Assembly: GCA_001899315.1 (NCBI GenBank)
Contig: MOYA01000001.1
Coordinates: 1,774,599 to 1,838,598, forward strand
DNA from: Candidatus Obscuribacter phosphatis
Lineage (GTDB): Bacteria > Cyanobacteriota > Vampirovibrionia > Obscuribacterales > Obscuribacteraceae
Direction of reading: 5' to 3'
DNA length: 64,000 bases
The notes beneath the pieces were generated by a model. It was not told the DNA's origin, did no database searches, and was given only the letters and a program-made list of their open reading frames with translations. Made by a program: the position numbers and the translations under genes. How positions within the stretch are numbered: position 1 is the stretch's first letter; each line of letters opens with the position of its first letter. Positions 43,619-52,313 of this stretch are shown here, in pieces.

Positions 43619-44773
43619 CTAGGCAAGCAGGACTTCGCGGCAAGTTTTGTCGCGAAGTCGCCATATAGCGCCATCGGCGGTGAAATGATGGAAGTTGATG
43701 CAGGCTTGGATGATAGTGGCCGTGGCGACAAAGTCAAAGCCATAGTTCTCAAGCACCTTGGGAATGCAGACATAGATGAGAAAGCCGGCTGAAATGACCA
43801 TACCCCAATAAAAACGTCCTTCTCGCGAGAAACATTCCCTTAAGATATGCCTGCTGACCTCACCCATACGTTCGCGCGAGATTTTCAGTGCTTGCTCCTT
43901 CAAAAAGAAACTGACCGAAACAGCAAGATATTGACTGCCGTGAAAGAAGGGCGGTCCGTAAACCCAGAGAATGGCATGAGCCATACCGGTTGACAAGCCG
44001 ATGCCCAAGACAGTGAAGACCAAACAAAGCGATGGCAAGGGGAAATACTGTTTCTCAAGTATGGCTTTGCGCAACAAGACAAAGATGAAGGCACAAGACA
44101 TGGCGGCAAAAATGACGGTGCAGACCTGAGCCAATATTTCGGGCAGGGCATAGAAAGGCAGTTTCACACCCCAGAGATCGTCGGGTGAATGATCACGGTA
44201 ACAAAGAATTCTAGATATAACAAAGGCCGAGAAGCTATGCATAAACCAGCGATAGGTCTCGCGTTCCCAATTTTTTAGGACATAGCCGCGCTTGTAGCAA
44301 TAAATCAGTGATATTCCAAATGTCTGTCCGACATAATGCTGGAAGACCCACATCAAATGAAGATAGACACAAAAGCCTGCCGCCCGCGGATAGAGCAAAC
44401 ACAGCGAAAAGAGAAGCAAACTCATCCAAGGCAGATAATAAGCATAAAGCTTGAACCTTTCTCGGTTTTCTGCTGTTGAATAGATGCGCATATAAGTCGA
44501 GACAGTATGAGCATCAGCAAAGATATAAGTGCCTAAAGTCTGGGCGAAAAGCAGACCATATGAAGCAGTGCCGGCTAGGCCCGGAGCTTTGGGATCGAGT
44601 GTATCCCAGTGGAACCAGTAAACTTGCAAGAGGAAGAGAATCCAAAAGAAGCCACCTACGACGAAGAGATAGTCGAACAACGGACTAACCACCCAAGCAT
44701 AGGGAGTGGTGGATGTCGCCACCGCCCGCGGTTGCAAAGGAGCGCTGTCAGAGCCGAAGGTTGCACTTACCAT
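43619..44773 (-). CDS. Multi-spanning membrane protein with conserved His residues (paralog A)
   Basis: 384 residues with about nine helices. Motifs shared with the next gene: FADAHTVSTYMRI, FQHYVGQTFGISLIYCYKRG, YRDHSPDDLWGV, FFHGSQYLAV and INFHHFTADGAIWRLRD close to the end. These place at least five His in or near membrane segments, as in metal-dependent membrane enzymes, but I do not recognise a named family. ATG with GAGGTAG upstream. 20 bases separate it from its paralog. The C-terminal motif H-H-F-x-x-D-x-A-I-W-R-L-R is the strongest signature. Confidence 0.65.
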   Translation of the reverse strand: MVSATFGSDSAPLQPRAVATSTTPYAWVVSPLFDYLFVVGGFFWILFLLQVYWFHWDTLDPKAPGLAGTASYGLLFAQTLGTYIFADAHTVSTYMRIYSTAENRERFKLYAYYLPWMSLLLFSLCLLYPRAAGFCVYLHLMWVFQHYVGQTFGISLIYCYKRGYVLKNWERETYRWFMHSFSAFVISRILCYRDHSPDDLWGVKLPFYALPEILAQVCTVIFAAMSCAFIFVLLRKAILEKQYFPLPSLCLVFTVLGIGLSTGMAHAILWVYGPPFFHGSQYLAVSVSFFLKEQALKISRERMGEVSRHILRECFSREGRFYWGMVISAGFLIYVCIPKVLENYGFDFVATATIIQACINFHHFTADGAIWRLRDKTCREVLLA

Positions 44774-44793
44774 GGGACTACCTCTTTATGAAA

Positions 44794-45918
44794 TCAGGCC
44801 AAAAGTATCTTTCGGCAATAGGGGTCGCGCAGCCGCCAGATAGCAGCATCGGTAATGAAATGGTGGTAGTTGACGCAGGCAAGAACCAGACCACCGATCA
44901 TCGAGAAGTTATAACCAATCTGCATGAAGAAATGCGGTATGCCAACATAGAAGAAAACGCCTGAAAGTATGACCAAGCCCAGATACTTCATACCGGGTGC
45001 ACCCATAGCCTGTTTGGATATCTCCCAGGTATTCATACCTTCAGGCATGCCGCGCTCTTTCAGATAATAAGCAAGACAAACAGCAAGATACTGGCTGCCA
45101 TGGAAGAATCCTGGAACATAAAGCCAGAACATGGTGTTGGCAACATCTTTAGAAAGACCGAGGCAGCCCACTGTGAAAATCAAAAGGAAAGACTGCCAAG
45201 GCATGATCTTGTCTTCACGCAGGTATTTGCGCACAAGCACAATGACAAAGGCGACAGCCATAAAGAAGAATAAGAAACGGGATGTATTGTGGAAGACCTC
45301 GGGCAAGGGTCCCCAGAAAGGAATGTCTACACCGTACCAATTACGCGGACTGAGGTCGCGATAGGTGAGAAAGCGAATTGTCGTCCAGCCGACCATAGAG
45401 AACATGAACCAGCGAAATATTTCTTTCTCAATGGCGGTCATATAATAACCGCGCTTGTAGCAATAAATGAGCGCTATACCAAAAGTCTGCGCCACATAGT
45501 GCCAATAAACGGTGATTAGATAAATGTAGACAAAAGTGCCAGTCAGCCCAGGCACACTTAGCCCAAGAATAAACATGGGAATTGTCGAATAAGCCAGCCA
45601 GGTACGGTGGAACTTGAAGCGTGCCTGGTCTTCAGCCGAGCCCCAGATGCGCAAATAGGTGGCGCTATTATGCGAATCGGCAAATAAATGTTGAGAGAGA
45701 AAACCGATAGTAACAAGCCAGAAAGAAGCAGGGTCGGTCAGTGAGGTGGGAATGGTCCAGCCCAAATAGAGATAATTGACGGCAAAAAATATGAGGGCGC
45801 CGCCACCGCAAATAAAGAAAAAATCGATGAAAGGAGAAATGATCCAAGGGTAGGGTTTTTCTGATGACACGCTCTTCGGAGCGTCCATACTGCCTGCGGA
45901 CATTGTGCTGCTTACCAC
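44794..45918 (-). CDS. Multi-spanning membrane protein with conserved His residues (paralog B)
   Basis: About 374 residues, about nine helices, clearly homologous to the gene at 43619: FADSHNSATYLRI, YWHYVAQTFGIALIYCYKRG, TYRDLSPRNWYGV, FFHGSQYLAVCLAYYLKE, VNYHHFITDAAIWRLRD. Start GTG at 45916-45918 has GGGAG seven bases upstream and gives MVSSTMSAG, matching the MVSATFG start of paralog A; the longer ORF from 45960 lacks this match. Function unknown; a membrane enzyme is plausible from the invariant His. Confidence 0.65.
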   Translation of the reverse strand: MVSSTMSAGSMDAPKSVSSEKPYPWIISPFIDFFFICGGGALIFFAVNYLYLGWTIPTSLTDPASFWLVTIGFLSQHLFADSHNSATYLRIWGSAEDQARFKFHRTWLAYSTIPMFILGLSVPGLTGTFVYIYLITVYWHYVAQTFGIALIYCYKRGYYMTAIEKEIFRWFMFSMVGWTTIRFLTYRDLSPRNWYGVDIPFWGPLPEVFHNTSRFLFFFMAVAFVIVLVRKYLREDKIMPWQSFLLIFTVGCLGLSKDVANTMFWLYVPGFFHGSQYLAVCLAYYLKERGMPEGMNTWEISKQAMGAPGMKYLGLVILSGVFFYVGIPHFFMQIGYNFSMIGGLVLACVNYHHFITDAAIWRLRDPYCRKILLA

Positions 45919-46066
45919 TGCCTCTCTCCCTCTTGATTTTGGAGTTTTTCTCCAACCCAACTCAATTATAATTCTACCCCTACAATCCCCAGTCTAACAC
46001 CTGTTTACCAACATAAAAGTACCCCATAAATACTTCACGCTCACTTCACACTCGACTCACCCTTCC

Positions 46067-47095
46067 TCAGGCAGATTGACCAGAAGAGACAGCCAGGCGG
46101 GAAAGATAATAGGGTGCCGTTCTCTCCACTGTCTCTCTGAACGGGGTGGCAACGAAGCCTAATTCATCTTGAGCTTTATCGCTCTTGAAAAATATTCGTT
46201 TACAACTCAAAAAGGCCTGTTGTCTAGTCAGGGTCACTTTCTCTTTCGACGCCCCTGCTAAAACCGCCAGTTCGGCAAGTTCTCCGGCCAGACGAACCAG
46301 CCATTCCGGCAGTTCGAAAAGGGGCGGGCGGCAGTTGTAAATTTGAGCAAAAATGCAAGCCGCTTCTCTAAAAGTAAGATTGGCACTGACTAAGTTATAG
46401 CGCTCGCCGGCTCGCCCCTTCGCAATAGCACTGATATGAGCCGCCACCACATCTTCGATATCTGAAAAAGGGATACCGCCGGGGGGGACAGCCGGCACAC
46501 CGGCTTTCATACTGCGAAAAATAGCTAGATGGTGCGGATGGGTATCGCCCTCGCCGAAAACGATGCCTGGATTGAGCAAGACTACATTCAAGCCCTGTCT
46601 GAAAAACTCAAGAGCGACCTGCTCGGCCGCTTGCTTGGTATCACAATAAGTCAGACCTCTGCCGCCGAGGTTATAGACAATTTTCTCATCACCGAAGCAA
46701 CCCTTTTTGACCATTGCTTGGTCGGGCAGACCAAGGGCGGCGATTGAACTTGTCTGTATTACCCGAGCACCCATGCCATGGGCTACTCTCAAGATATTGC
46801 GGGTGCCCTCAACATTGACTCGCACCTGTTCGGCAAGGTCGCTTGAGCGGTAGCTGACCATGCCGGCTAGATGATAGACGACGTCGAAGCGCCTGCCGCC
46901 GACAGCGCTTTCGACAGACTGCCACTCTCTGATATCACAGGCGATAAACTCGCTATTGTCAACAGATGCGCCATTGCTGGAAGGTTTATTGCGACCGAGA
47001 AGGCTTAGATTGTGACCATCCTTGGCCAGGGCTCGCACCAGATGCTTACCGATAAAACCCGATGCACCGGTGACCAAAATATCCATTACCGGCAT
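46067..47095 (-). CDS. Extended short-chain dehydrogenase/epimerase
   Basis: 342 residues. NAD(P)-binding motif VTGASGFIGKHL, then D-I at ACDIREW, VYHLAGMVSY, and catalytic Y-x-x-x-K in YCDTKQAAE; VVLLNPGIVFGEGD follows. This is the extended SDR (dihydroflavonol reductase/3-beta-HSD-like) type. It is the last gene of a seven-gene operon and its ATG overlaps the preceding stop (TAATG). Substrate unknown; the operon suggests a lipid or acyl-linked one. Confidence 0.8.
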   Translation of the reverse strand: MPVMDILVTGASGFIGKHLVRALAKDGHNLSLLGRNKPSSNGASVDNSEFIACDIREWQSVESAVGGRRFDVVYHLAGMVSYRSSDLAEQVRVNVEGTRNILRVAHGMGARVIQTSSIAALGLPDQAMVKKGCFGDEKIVYNLGGRGLTYCDTKQAAEQVALEFFRQGLNVVLLNPGIVFGEGDTHPHHLAIFRSMKAGVPAVPPGGIPFSDIEDVVAAHISAIAKGRAGERYNLVSANLTFREAACIFAQIYNCRPPLFELPEWLVRLAGELAELAVLAGASKEKVTLTRQQAFLSCKRIFFKSDKAQDELGFVATPFRETVERTAPYYLSRLAVSSGQSA

Positions 47096-48060
47096 TAGCG
47101 CGAGCCTTTATGACTAAATACTCTATAACCTGCCAAGGCTTGCCCAAGCGGCGTCACTTCCACTAGTTGGCTCAATGAGTTGGAGGTTGTGACATTGTCT
47201 ATAGTGGCAAGATAGGCCTGGTCGCTACTCAAGATTGGCACATCGCTGATTTTCTCACTGATGGTGGCAAGCACTGCCGCCAATTTGTAAGGTAAAGTCA
47301 AAAAAGGCTTTTTCCTGCCAACGACAGCCAAAAGCCTTTCCACAAAGCTCCTCATAGAGAGTTTTTCTGCCCCGCCAAGCTCAAGAGTGGCCCCGGCCAG
47401 TGCATCGCTCTCAAAACACTGAGCAATAGCCAGGGCTAGATCGCCTACATAGACAGGCTCGATCAGGTTGTGCCCGCCGTCTATCAAGGGTATAAAGGGA
47501 CGCTGGTCGGCGAGATCTAAATAACGTTTCACCAGCTTGCTATCGCGAGTACCCACCTGGCGGCCGACAATTAAAGAAGGTCTCAAAACAGTAAGACGCT
47601 CTCCCAAAATCGACCTTGTCGCCTCTTCAGCCAAAGCTTTGCTCTTAAGATAAAGCGACTGTGAATCTTTGTCAGCACCAAGGGCGGTGACCATTACAAC
47701 TTTCTCAAGCCCGGCTTGAGCGGCATAGGTGGCAAAAGCAGATGCCATCTGAGGATGCAGCCCCTCAAATGATTCACCCCGGCGCGGAGCAATAGAGCCG
47801 ATAAGATGCAAACCATAGTTGGCACCGGCGAAAGCGGCACTCAAAGCAGCAACGTTGTTGCTATCTGACTCTTCCAGCTTCAGTTGGGCGATACAAACTT
47901 GGGCACCGAGCGCTTCGAGGGTGGCACGGTCCACCGGTCTCGACTGCGGTCTTACCAGCGCCTTTACAGCATAGCCCCTGGCAATCAAGGCATTTACCGC
48001 ATGCAGACCTAAATAGCCGCTGGCGCCGTCAACTAGGACAGTTTTCATGTCTGTGTTCAT
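47095..48060 (-). CDS. Atypical extended SDR, NAD(P)-binding
   Basis: 321 residues. Nucleotide-binding VDGASGYLGLHAV (the usual T-G-A is D-G-A), ALVRPQSRP (Arg suggests NADP), then KSKALAEEATR in the catalytic Lys region, where the Tyr at -4 is LYLKSK. This places it with atypical SDRs of the NmrA/NDUFA9 kind (complex-I 39-kDa-like). Two possible ATG starts lie four codons apart (48060 and 48048). It overlaps the DUF962-like gene by about 32 bases. Confidence 0.75.
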   Translation of the reverse strand: MNTDMKTVLVDGASGYLGLHAVNALIARGYAVKALVRPQSRPVDRATLEALGAQVCIAQLKLEESDSNNVAALSAAFAGANYGLHLIGSIAPRRGESFEGLHPQMASAFATYAAQAGLEKVVMVTALGADKDSQSLYLKSKALAEEATRSILGERLTVLRPSLIVGRQVGTRDSKLVKRYLDLADQRPFIPLIDGGHNLIEPVYVGDLALAIAQCFESDALAGATLELGGAEKLSMRSFVERLLAVVGRKKPFLTLPYKLAAVLATISEKISDVPILSSDQAYLATIDNVTTSNSLSQLVEVTPLGQALAGYRVFSHKGSR

Positions 48061-48421
48061 GCCTGTGCTTTCTTCTAGGCTTGGCGCGGCTGCTGCCCAA
48101 ATTATTAAAGCTGCTTGCCCGATTTTTAAAGCCGCTTGCTTTCAAGATCTTCTTCACCAAGAGCACTTCGCCTACTTCATTGCCTTGACTTCTATGACCA
48201 ATGAACTGCAACCAATAGCCAAGAATCAAACAAGAAATACCGAGACCCTTATCTTTCAGATTTCCGGAAAAGAGTTTGTAAACTCCAAAGAAAGCCAGAG
48301 GCACGCCAAAAATGTGCAACAAAGCATTGACAGGATGTTTATGACGCTTGGCATAGTCGCTAAGAAAACTCAAAGCCGCATTCTTGGTTTTGCGCAAAAC
48401 CACTGTTCTTGGAAAAGTCAT
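48029..48421 (-). CDS. DUF962/Mpo1-like small membrane protein
   Basis: 130 residues. HKHPVNALLHIFGVPL followed by a helix and LGYWLQFIGHRSQGNE matches the H-x-x-P-x-N...Q-x-x-G-H pattern of Mpo1/YGL010w-type proteins. The yeast member is an Fe(II)-dependent dioxygenase that oxidises 2-hydroxy fatty acids. This one is shorter than eukaryotic members and has a His/Arg tail (RRKHRHEHRHE) where the next gene overlaps. ATG with GTGAGG upstream. In this operon it may act on an acyl chain, as inference. Confidence 0.65.
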   Translation of the reverse strand: MTFPRTVVLRKTKNAALSFLSDYAKRHKHPVNALLHIFGVPLAFFGVYKLFSGNLKDKGLGISCLILGYWLQFIGHRSQGNEVGEVLLVKKILKASGFKNRASSFNNLGSSRAKPRRKHRHEHRHENCPS

Positions 48422-48427
48422 ACAACC

Positions 48428-49459
48428 TCACTTCGCTTGAATTCTGCCGATTGTCTCCTGCATCGCCTGTGAAAAGCCAACACAGTCGGCAAAGGGATAG
48501 CCCAGAACTTTGCGTGCTTTCTCGATACTGAAGCCCTGATTGACCGCAATCAAACGAAAGGCTCCCGGTGAAAACCGAGCAAACTGTGCTTTGCTTTTCT
48601 CGTTAAAGATACCTGATATTGAGCCGATTGTACCCAAAATTTCAAAGAGCGCTTTAACCACCGGTCTTGGCAAATTCTTCTTGATGCGAGGCACCCCTAG
48701 GGCATCCGCCACGGTATCAAAGAGCATCTTTTTGCTGACCAGCTCGGGGTCGGTTACATTAAAAATCTGGTCATAGGTGGCTTCATTCAAGAGACAAGCC
48801 TTAATAAGGCTACTCAAATTGCGCACATAAACAACATTAGTCGCTCTGGTACCGCCATCCACAAGTATGGCTTGTCCTTGCAAAACAGATTGCATCACCC
48901 GCTTCAACCAGGCTCTTTCACCCTCGCCATAAATGAAACCAGGTCTCAAAATGGTTATGGGCAGCCCACCATGCATAAGACCTTGTAAATACTTCTCGCT
49001 TTCCACCTTGCTATCGGCATAGGCTTCACCGCAAAGACACAAGGGCGCTTGTTCATCGAGATCAAATTGATCATGCTGCCCGGTAATCACCGATAGCGAG
49101 CTAATATGAATGAACTGCTTCACCCCGCAAGCTTTAGCCGCTTGATAGGCATTCTCGGTGCCCTTCAGGTTGACTGCAAAAATCTTCTGCCTATCGGCCA
49201 GAGGGTCGACAAAACCGGCCGCATGCACAACTATATCGAGTCCGGCAAAAGCCGCTTGCAGAGCCGCTTGGTCTAAAATATCGGCGCCGGCCACCTCAAT
49301 GTTCTCCCGCCCGACCATGGCTTCGGGTCGCCTAGCGATGGCTCGCACTTTTACATTACTAGTGTTGTCAGATAAATAAGAAAGCAAGTCTGAGCCGACC
49401 AAACCGGTGGCGCCGGTAATACCGACTTTAATAGTGTCACTGGCAGTCAATGCGGTCAT
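48428..49459 (-). CDS. Extended SDR, 3-beta-hydroxysteroid dehydrogenase-like
   Basis: 343 residues. ITGATGLVGSDLL nucleotide fold, GADILDQAAL, VVHAAGFVDPLADRQ, SSLSV then YADSKVESEKY (catalytic Tyr-Lys), ILRPGFIYGEGE. Closest in type to 3-beta-HSD/sterol C4-decarboxylase-like SDRs. Its ATG overlaps the GH3 stop (ATGA). Two further SDRs follow in the same operon. Substrate unknown. Confidence 0.82.
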   Translation of the reverse strand: MTALTASDTIKVGITGATGLVGSDLLSYLSDNTSNVKVRAIARRPEAMVGRENIEVAGADILDQAALQAAFAGLDIVVHAAGFVDPLADRQKIFAVNLKGTENAYQAAKACGVKQFIHISSLSVITGQHDQFDLDEQAPLCLCGEAYADSKVESEKYLQGLMHGGLPITILRPGFIYGEGERAWLKRVMQSVLQGQAILVDGGTRATNVVYVRNLSSLIKACLLNEATYDQIFNVTDPELVSKKMLFDTVADALGVPRIKKNLPRPVVKALFEILGTIGSISGIFNEKSKAQFARFSPGAFRLIAVNQGFSIEKARKVLGYPFADCVGFSQAMQETIGRIQAK

Positions 49460-51126
49460 AAAGCAGCAATCCGATCGGCTATACCGCCCTGACTCAATAA
49501 AGGAATCTTGACTTGAGCCTCCGGCGCTCCTTCCATAACGCGCATTTGCCGCAGTCGAGCATAAGTGCCCGCCTTAAGAAGCTGCAAGCGCGGAGGGCCA
49601 AGGCGACGACTATCTCTTTTGTCGCAGTATTCCTGATTGTTCTCTTTCAGGTGGCGGTCGAATTCCTGCAAGAACTTTCTTTCAAAATCTTCGTTGCCGA
49701 AAGCAGAATGGTCTACCTCGGCATAACACAAATAGTAGGGCGGCCGGTCTAGTACTACTTCGGCGGTAAAGTGCTTAATTTCAGAAAGGTCGAGCTTGGC
49801 CACCGAGCCTTTCAAAGCAGCTAGAACTTGCTCTTCGGTGATTTTTTCTCCGGTCACCGAACTGACGCCGCCGCCTTTTCTGACAAAGCTCAGAACCGGA
49901 GTGGCATGCAGAAAATCTTCAACCAACATCAGATCGTTGATGTTGTAACGATATAGACCGGCGCTGGTGGTGAAATAGATAAAGTAGCGTTCGCCCTTCT
50001 TCAATTCATCGGCAAGAAGAAATCGAGGACTGGCGCTTTCGATATCATCTTCATGGACAAATTCAAAGAAATGAGATGTCACTGCCAAGGGACCGGCGGC
50101 TGACTTAGAATCAATAGGCACTGTTCCTCGCCCTTCCGAAGCCATATAGCCGAAATCTCTGATTTGCAGGTCGCCGTATAATTCAGGCAATTGTTCGAGA
50201 TAGAAGCCCATGGGGCCGCCTTTCCAGCAAGAGAAAACCTCTACACTGGGAAAAGCTTGTTTGGGTAAAATCTGCCCTTCTTTCTCTAAGATGGAGGACA
50301 ACTGAGCAGCACGGCCGGCATCGGGCTTGAGATAGGGGCTGAAGGCATTGAGAATACGACTGCTCACCCCTTCGGTATAGCGAGGATTGATTGTCCCCCG
50401 AGCTATATCATCGATAAGACTTTCTGCCCGGTGGCGCAATTGATCTGCCAGAAGTAAAAAAGAAGATGGATTGCAGCCAAGCATGGCACTGACGTTCTGC
50501 ACCAAGGCGGCTCGCAAAAGCAGATAATATTTAGCATCAACATCTTTGATCTGACAAAGTTCAAAGGGTAAGGCGAAATGTCTTCTAATCACCGGGCTCT
50601 GATTGCGATTGAGCATGCCTGAGACAGCACCATAGGGCAAGCCGCATTCAGTTCTGCCTTCTTCGTCGTTTGAGGTGATGATCAAAAACTTGCCGAAGGC
50701 TCCGCGGGGATGATCTTTGATCAGATGGTAATTATGTACCTGAAAGGCATGGGTATAATCACGCACATGGCTCTTATTTATGGGCACAAACTTGGGTTTG
50801 GCCGTAGTACCACTGGTAGTGGCAAACATAAAGGGCTCGTCGACGGTCAACTGCCGCTTGCCACCCTTACACAAAGACTCTATATAGGGCTCGAAATAGT
50901 CATAACCGCAAGCGGGCACCCGCCGTCTAAAATCTTCCAGTGAATTTATCTTGTCGAAGTGGTGGGCGCGGCCAAAGCTCGTATCGGCGTTTGTTTTGAT
51001 TAAGTTCTGCAAGAAAGCTTCCTGCACCCGCCTAGGCTCTTTCAAACCATTGAAAAAACGGCGTATATGACTATGGCGCCTAATGAACTGACCGGCAAGA
51101 ATATCTAAGTTAAGCAGTTCATTCAA
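49456..51126 (-). CDS. GH3-family acyl-adenylate amide synthetase
   Basis: About 556 residues. GH3 enzymes activate a carboxylic acid with ATP and join it to an amino acid. Visible are the ATP loop TTSGTTAKPKFVPI, FTTSAGLYRYNINDLM (the plant GH3 form is T-x-x-A-G-L-x-R-Y-x-x-G-D), and SSVTGEKITEEQVLAAL at the C-terminal hinge. Length is normal. I chose TTG at 51124-51126, eight bases after GAGG and overlapping the upstream stop; a longer ORF from 51228 has no support. It sits directly after an enolase-superfamily epimerase-like gene. Confidence 0.85.
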   Translation of the reverse strand: MNELLNLDILAGQFIRRHSHIRRFFNGLKEPRRVQEAFLQNLIKTNADTSFGRAHHFDKINSLEDFRRRVPACGYDYFEPYIESLCKGGKRQLTVDEPFMFATTSGTTAKPKFVPINKSHVRDYTHAFQVHNYHLIKDHPRGAFGKFLIITSNDEEGRTECGLPYGAVSGMLNRNQSPVIRRHFALPFELCQIKDVDAKYYLLLRAALVQNVSAMLGCNPSSFLLLADQLRHRAESLIDDIARGTINPRYTEGVSSRILNAFSPYLKPDAGRAAQLSSILEKEGQILPKQAFPSVEVFSCWKGGPMGFYLEQLPELYGDLQIRDFGYMASEGRGTVPIDSKSAAGPLAVTSHFFEFVHEDDIESASPRFLLADELKKGERYFIYFTTSAGLYRYNINDLMLVEDFLHATPVLSFVRKGGGVSSVTGEKITEEQVLAALKGSVAKLDLSEIKHFTAEVVLDRPPYYLCYAEVDHSAFGNEDFERKFLQEFDRHLKENNQEYCDKRDSRRLGPPRLQLLKAGTYARLRQMRVMEGAPEAQVKIPLLSQGGIADRIAAL

Positions 51127-52307
51127 AGTTCGGTCCTCAACTGTCGACTGTCCTTCAAACTTACGCCAAGACCATCCAGCGGTTCCGGCTTCAAAGAGAC
51201 AACTGCACCAAAGGGTACAGTCTGACATTCTCTGGTCAAATCACGCCTGAGCAGAAATAAATTCATCGCCCCTTCCACATTGGCAAAAGTCTCTGGGCAA
51301 GCAGAAAGAGCCAAGTGTTTCTGGGCTGAAGCTAAGATGCCCGACTCGCCAACCTGGGCACCCAGATGGGCTTCCATCTGATTAGCCAGCGCCAGTTCGG
51401 TAAGGCGCACAGCCGCAATTATGCCGCCGACTTTAGAAATTCTAATGTTAAAGCCTCGGCAAGCTTTTGTTTCAATCAGTCGATAAGCCGACTCTAGAGT
51501 GGTGAGCGACTCATCGACAATAATTGTTTCTTTGATGCGACTCTGCAAAATGGCCAGTTCGGTTAAGGCATCGGCAGGCAATGGCTGTTCAATCGAAGCC
51601 GGGTTATAGGGCCTCAAGACTTCCATCATCTTCTCGGCCTGGGGCAAACTCCAGGCACAGTTAGCATCCAACCTCAAAGTGGTTTGAAAACCCAAGACTT
51701 CCCGGGCCAACTTTACTTTAGCTAGGTCATCTTCGTCGCTTTTACCGACCTTTAGTTTTACTGTTCTAAAACCATAAAGTTTATAAAAGGCTAGCAAAGC
51801 CGCTAAAGTCTGCTTCTTGCCAAAGGGCACCACTCCGCCATAACGAAAGAAAGCATCTTGTCGCTCGCCTCTAAACAGGGAATTTGCAGCCAGCCGCCGG
51901 CAAATAAATTGTGCCATGCTAAGTTTTGCCAGGCGTGCCAAGGCATCAAGAAGAGCTAGTTCGAAGGCGCAGAAAGAAGCACCAAGCTTCCTAGACTCTA
52001 AGCCCTGCTCGGCAAAAAGCTCTTTCAGAAAAGCAAGAATGGAATCTGCATCAAGAAAAGAGCGCCCCACCACCAGTGGTGCCAGTACCTCTCTCACATA
52101 CTGCGCCGCTTCTTCCGCCCGCTCACCGGTGACATACTGCCTTGGCACTGATTCGCCCAGCCCTAGGGCAGTCAGCCCGGTGGCTTCGTCTCTGAGATGC
52201 AATCGAACGATGACATTTTCAGAAAAGCTGCGACTGGCAAGGGCATGCCCAAATGCAAAGCGAAAAGGCAGCTTGACTATGCTTACATGAACGGCACTGA
52301 CTTGCAT
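51123..52307 (-). CDS. Enolase-superfamily enzyme, dipeptide-epimerase/N-acylamino-acid-racemase type
   Basis: 394 residues in the muconate-lactonizing subgroup. The catalytic ladder is complete: K184-x-K186 in TVKLKVG, metal ligands D214 (RLDANCAW), E240 (SIEQPL) and D265 (VDES), and K292 (RISKVGG) on the opposite face; a late GAQVGESGILASAQKHLA follows. Two opposed Lys bases fit 1,1-proton transfer (epimerase, racemase) or o-succinylbenzoate synthesis. No other menaquinone genes are nearby, and the coupled GH3 gene makes an acyl-amino-acid or dipeptide substrate more attractive. Overlaps the GH3 gene by 4 bases. Confidence 0.8.
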   Translation of the reverse strand: MQVSAVHVSIVKLPFRFAFGHALASRSFSENVIVRLHLRDEATGLTALGLGESVPRQYVTGERAEEAAQYVREVLAPLVVGRSFLDADSILAFLKELFAEQGLESRKLGASFCAFELALLDALARLAKLSMAQFICRRLAANSLFRGERQDAFFRYGGVVPFGKKQTLAALLAFYKLYGFRTVKLKVGKSDEDDLAKVKLAREVLGFQTTLRLDANCAWSLPQAEKMMEVLRPYNPASIEQPLPADALTELAILQSRIKETIIVDESLTTLESAYRLIETKACRGFNIRISKVGGIIAAVRLTELALANQMEAHLGAQVGESGILASAQKHLALSACPETFANVEGAMNLFLLRRDLTRECQTVPFGAVVSLKPEPLDGLGVSLKDSRQLRTEL

Positions 52308-52313
52308 CTATTG

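Noticed and set aside
51123-52307. menC (o-succinylbenzoate synthase) assignment
   Set aside because: The catalytic residues allow it, but no other menaquinone gene is nearby and the coupled GH3 gene fits an epimerase/racemase better; left open.
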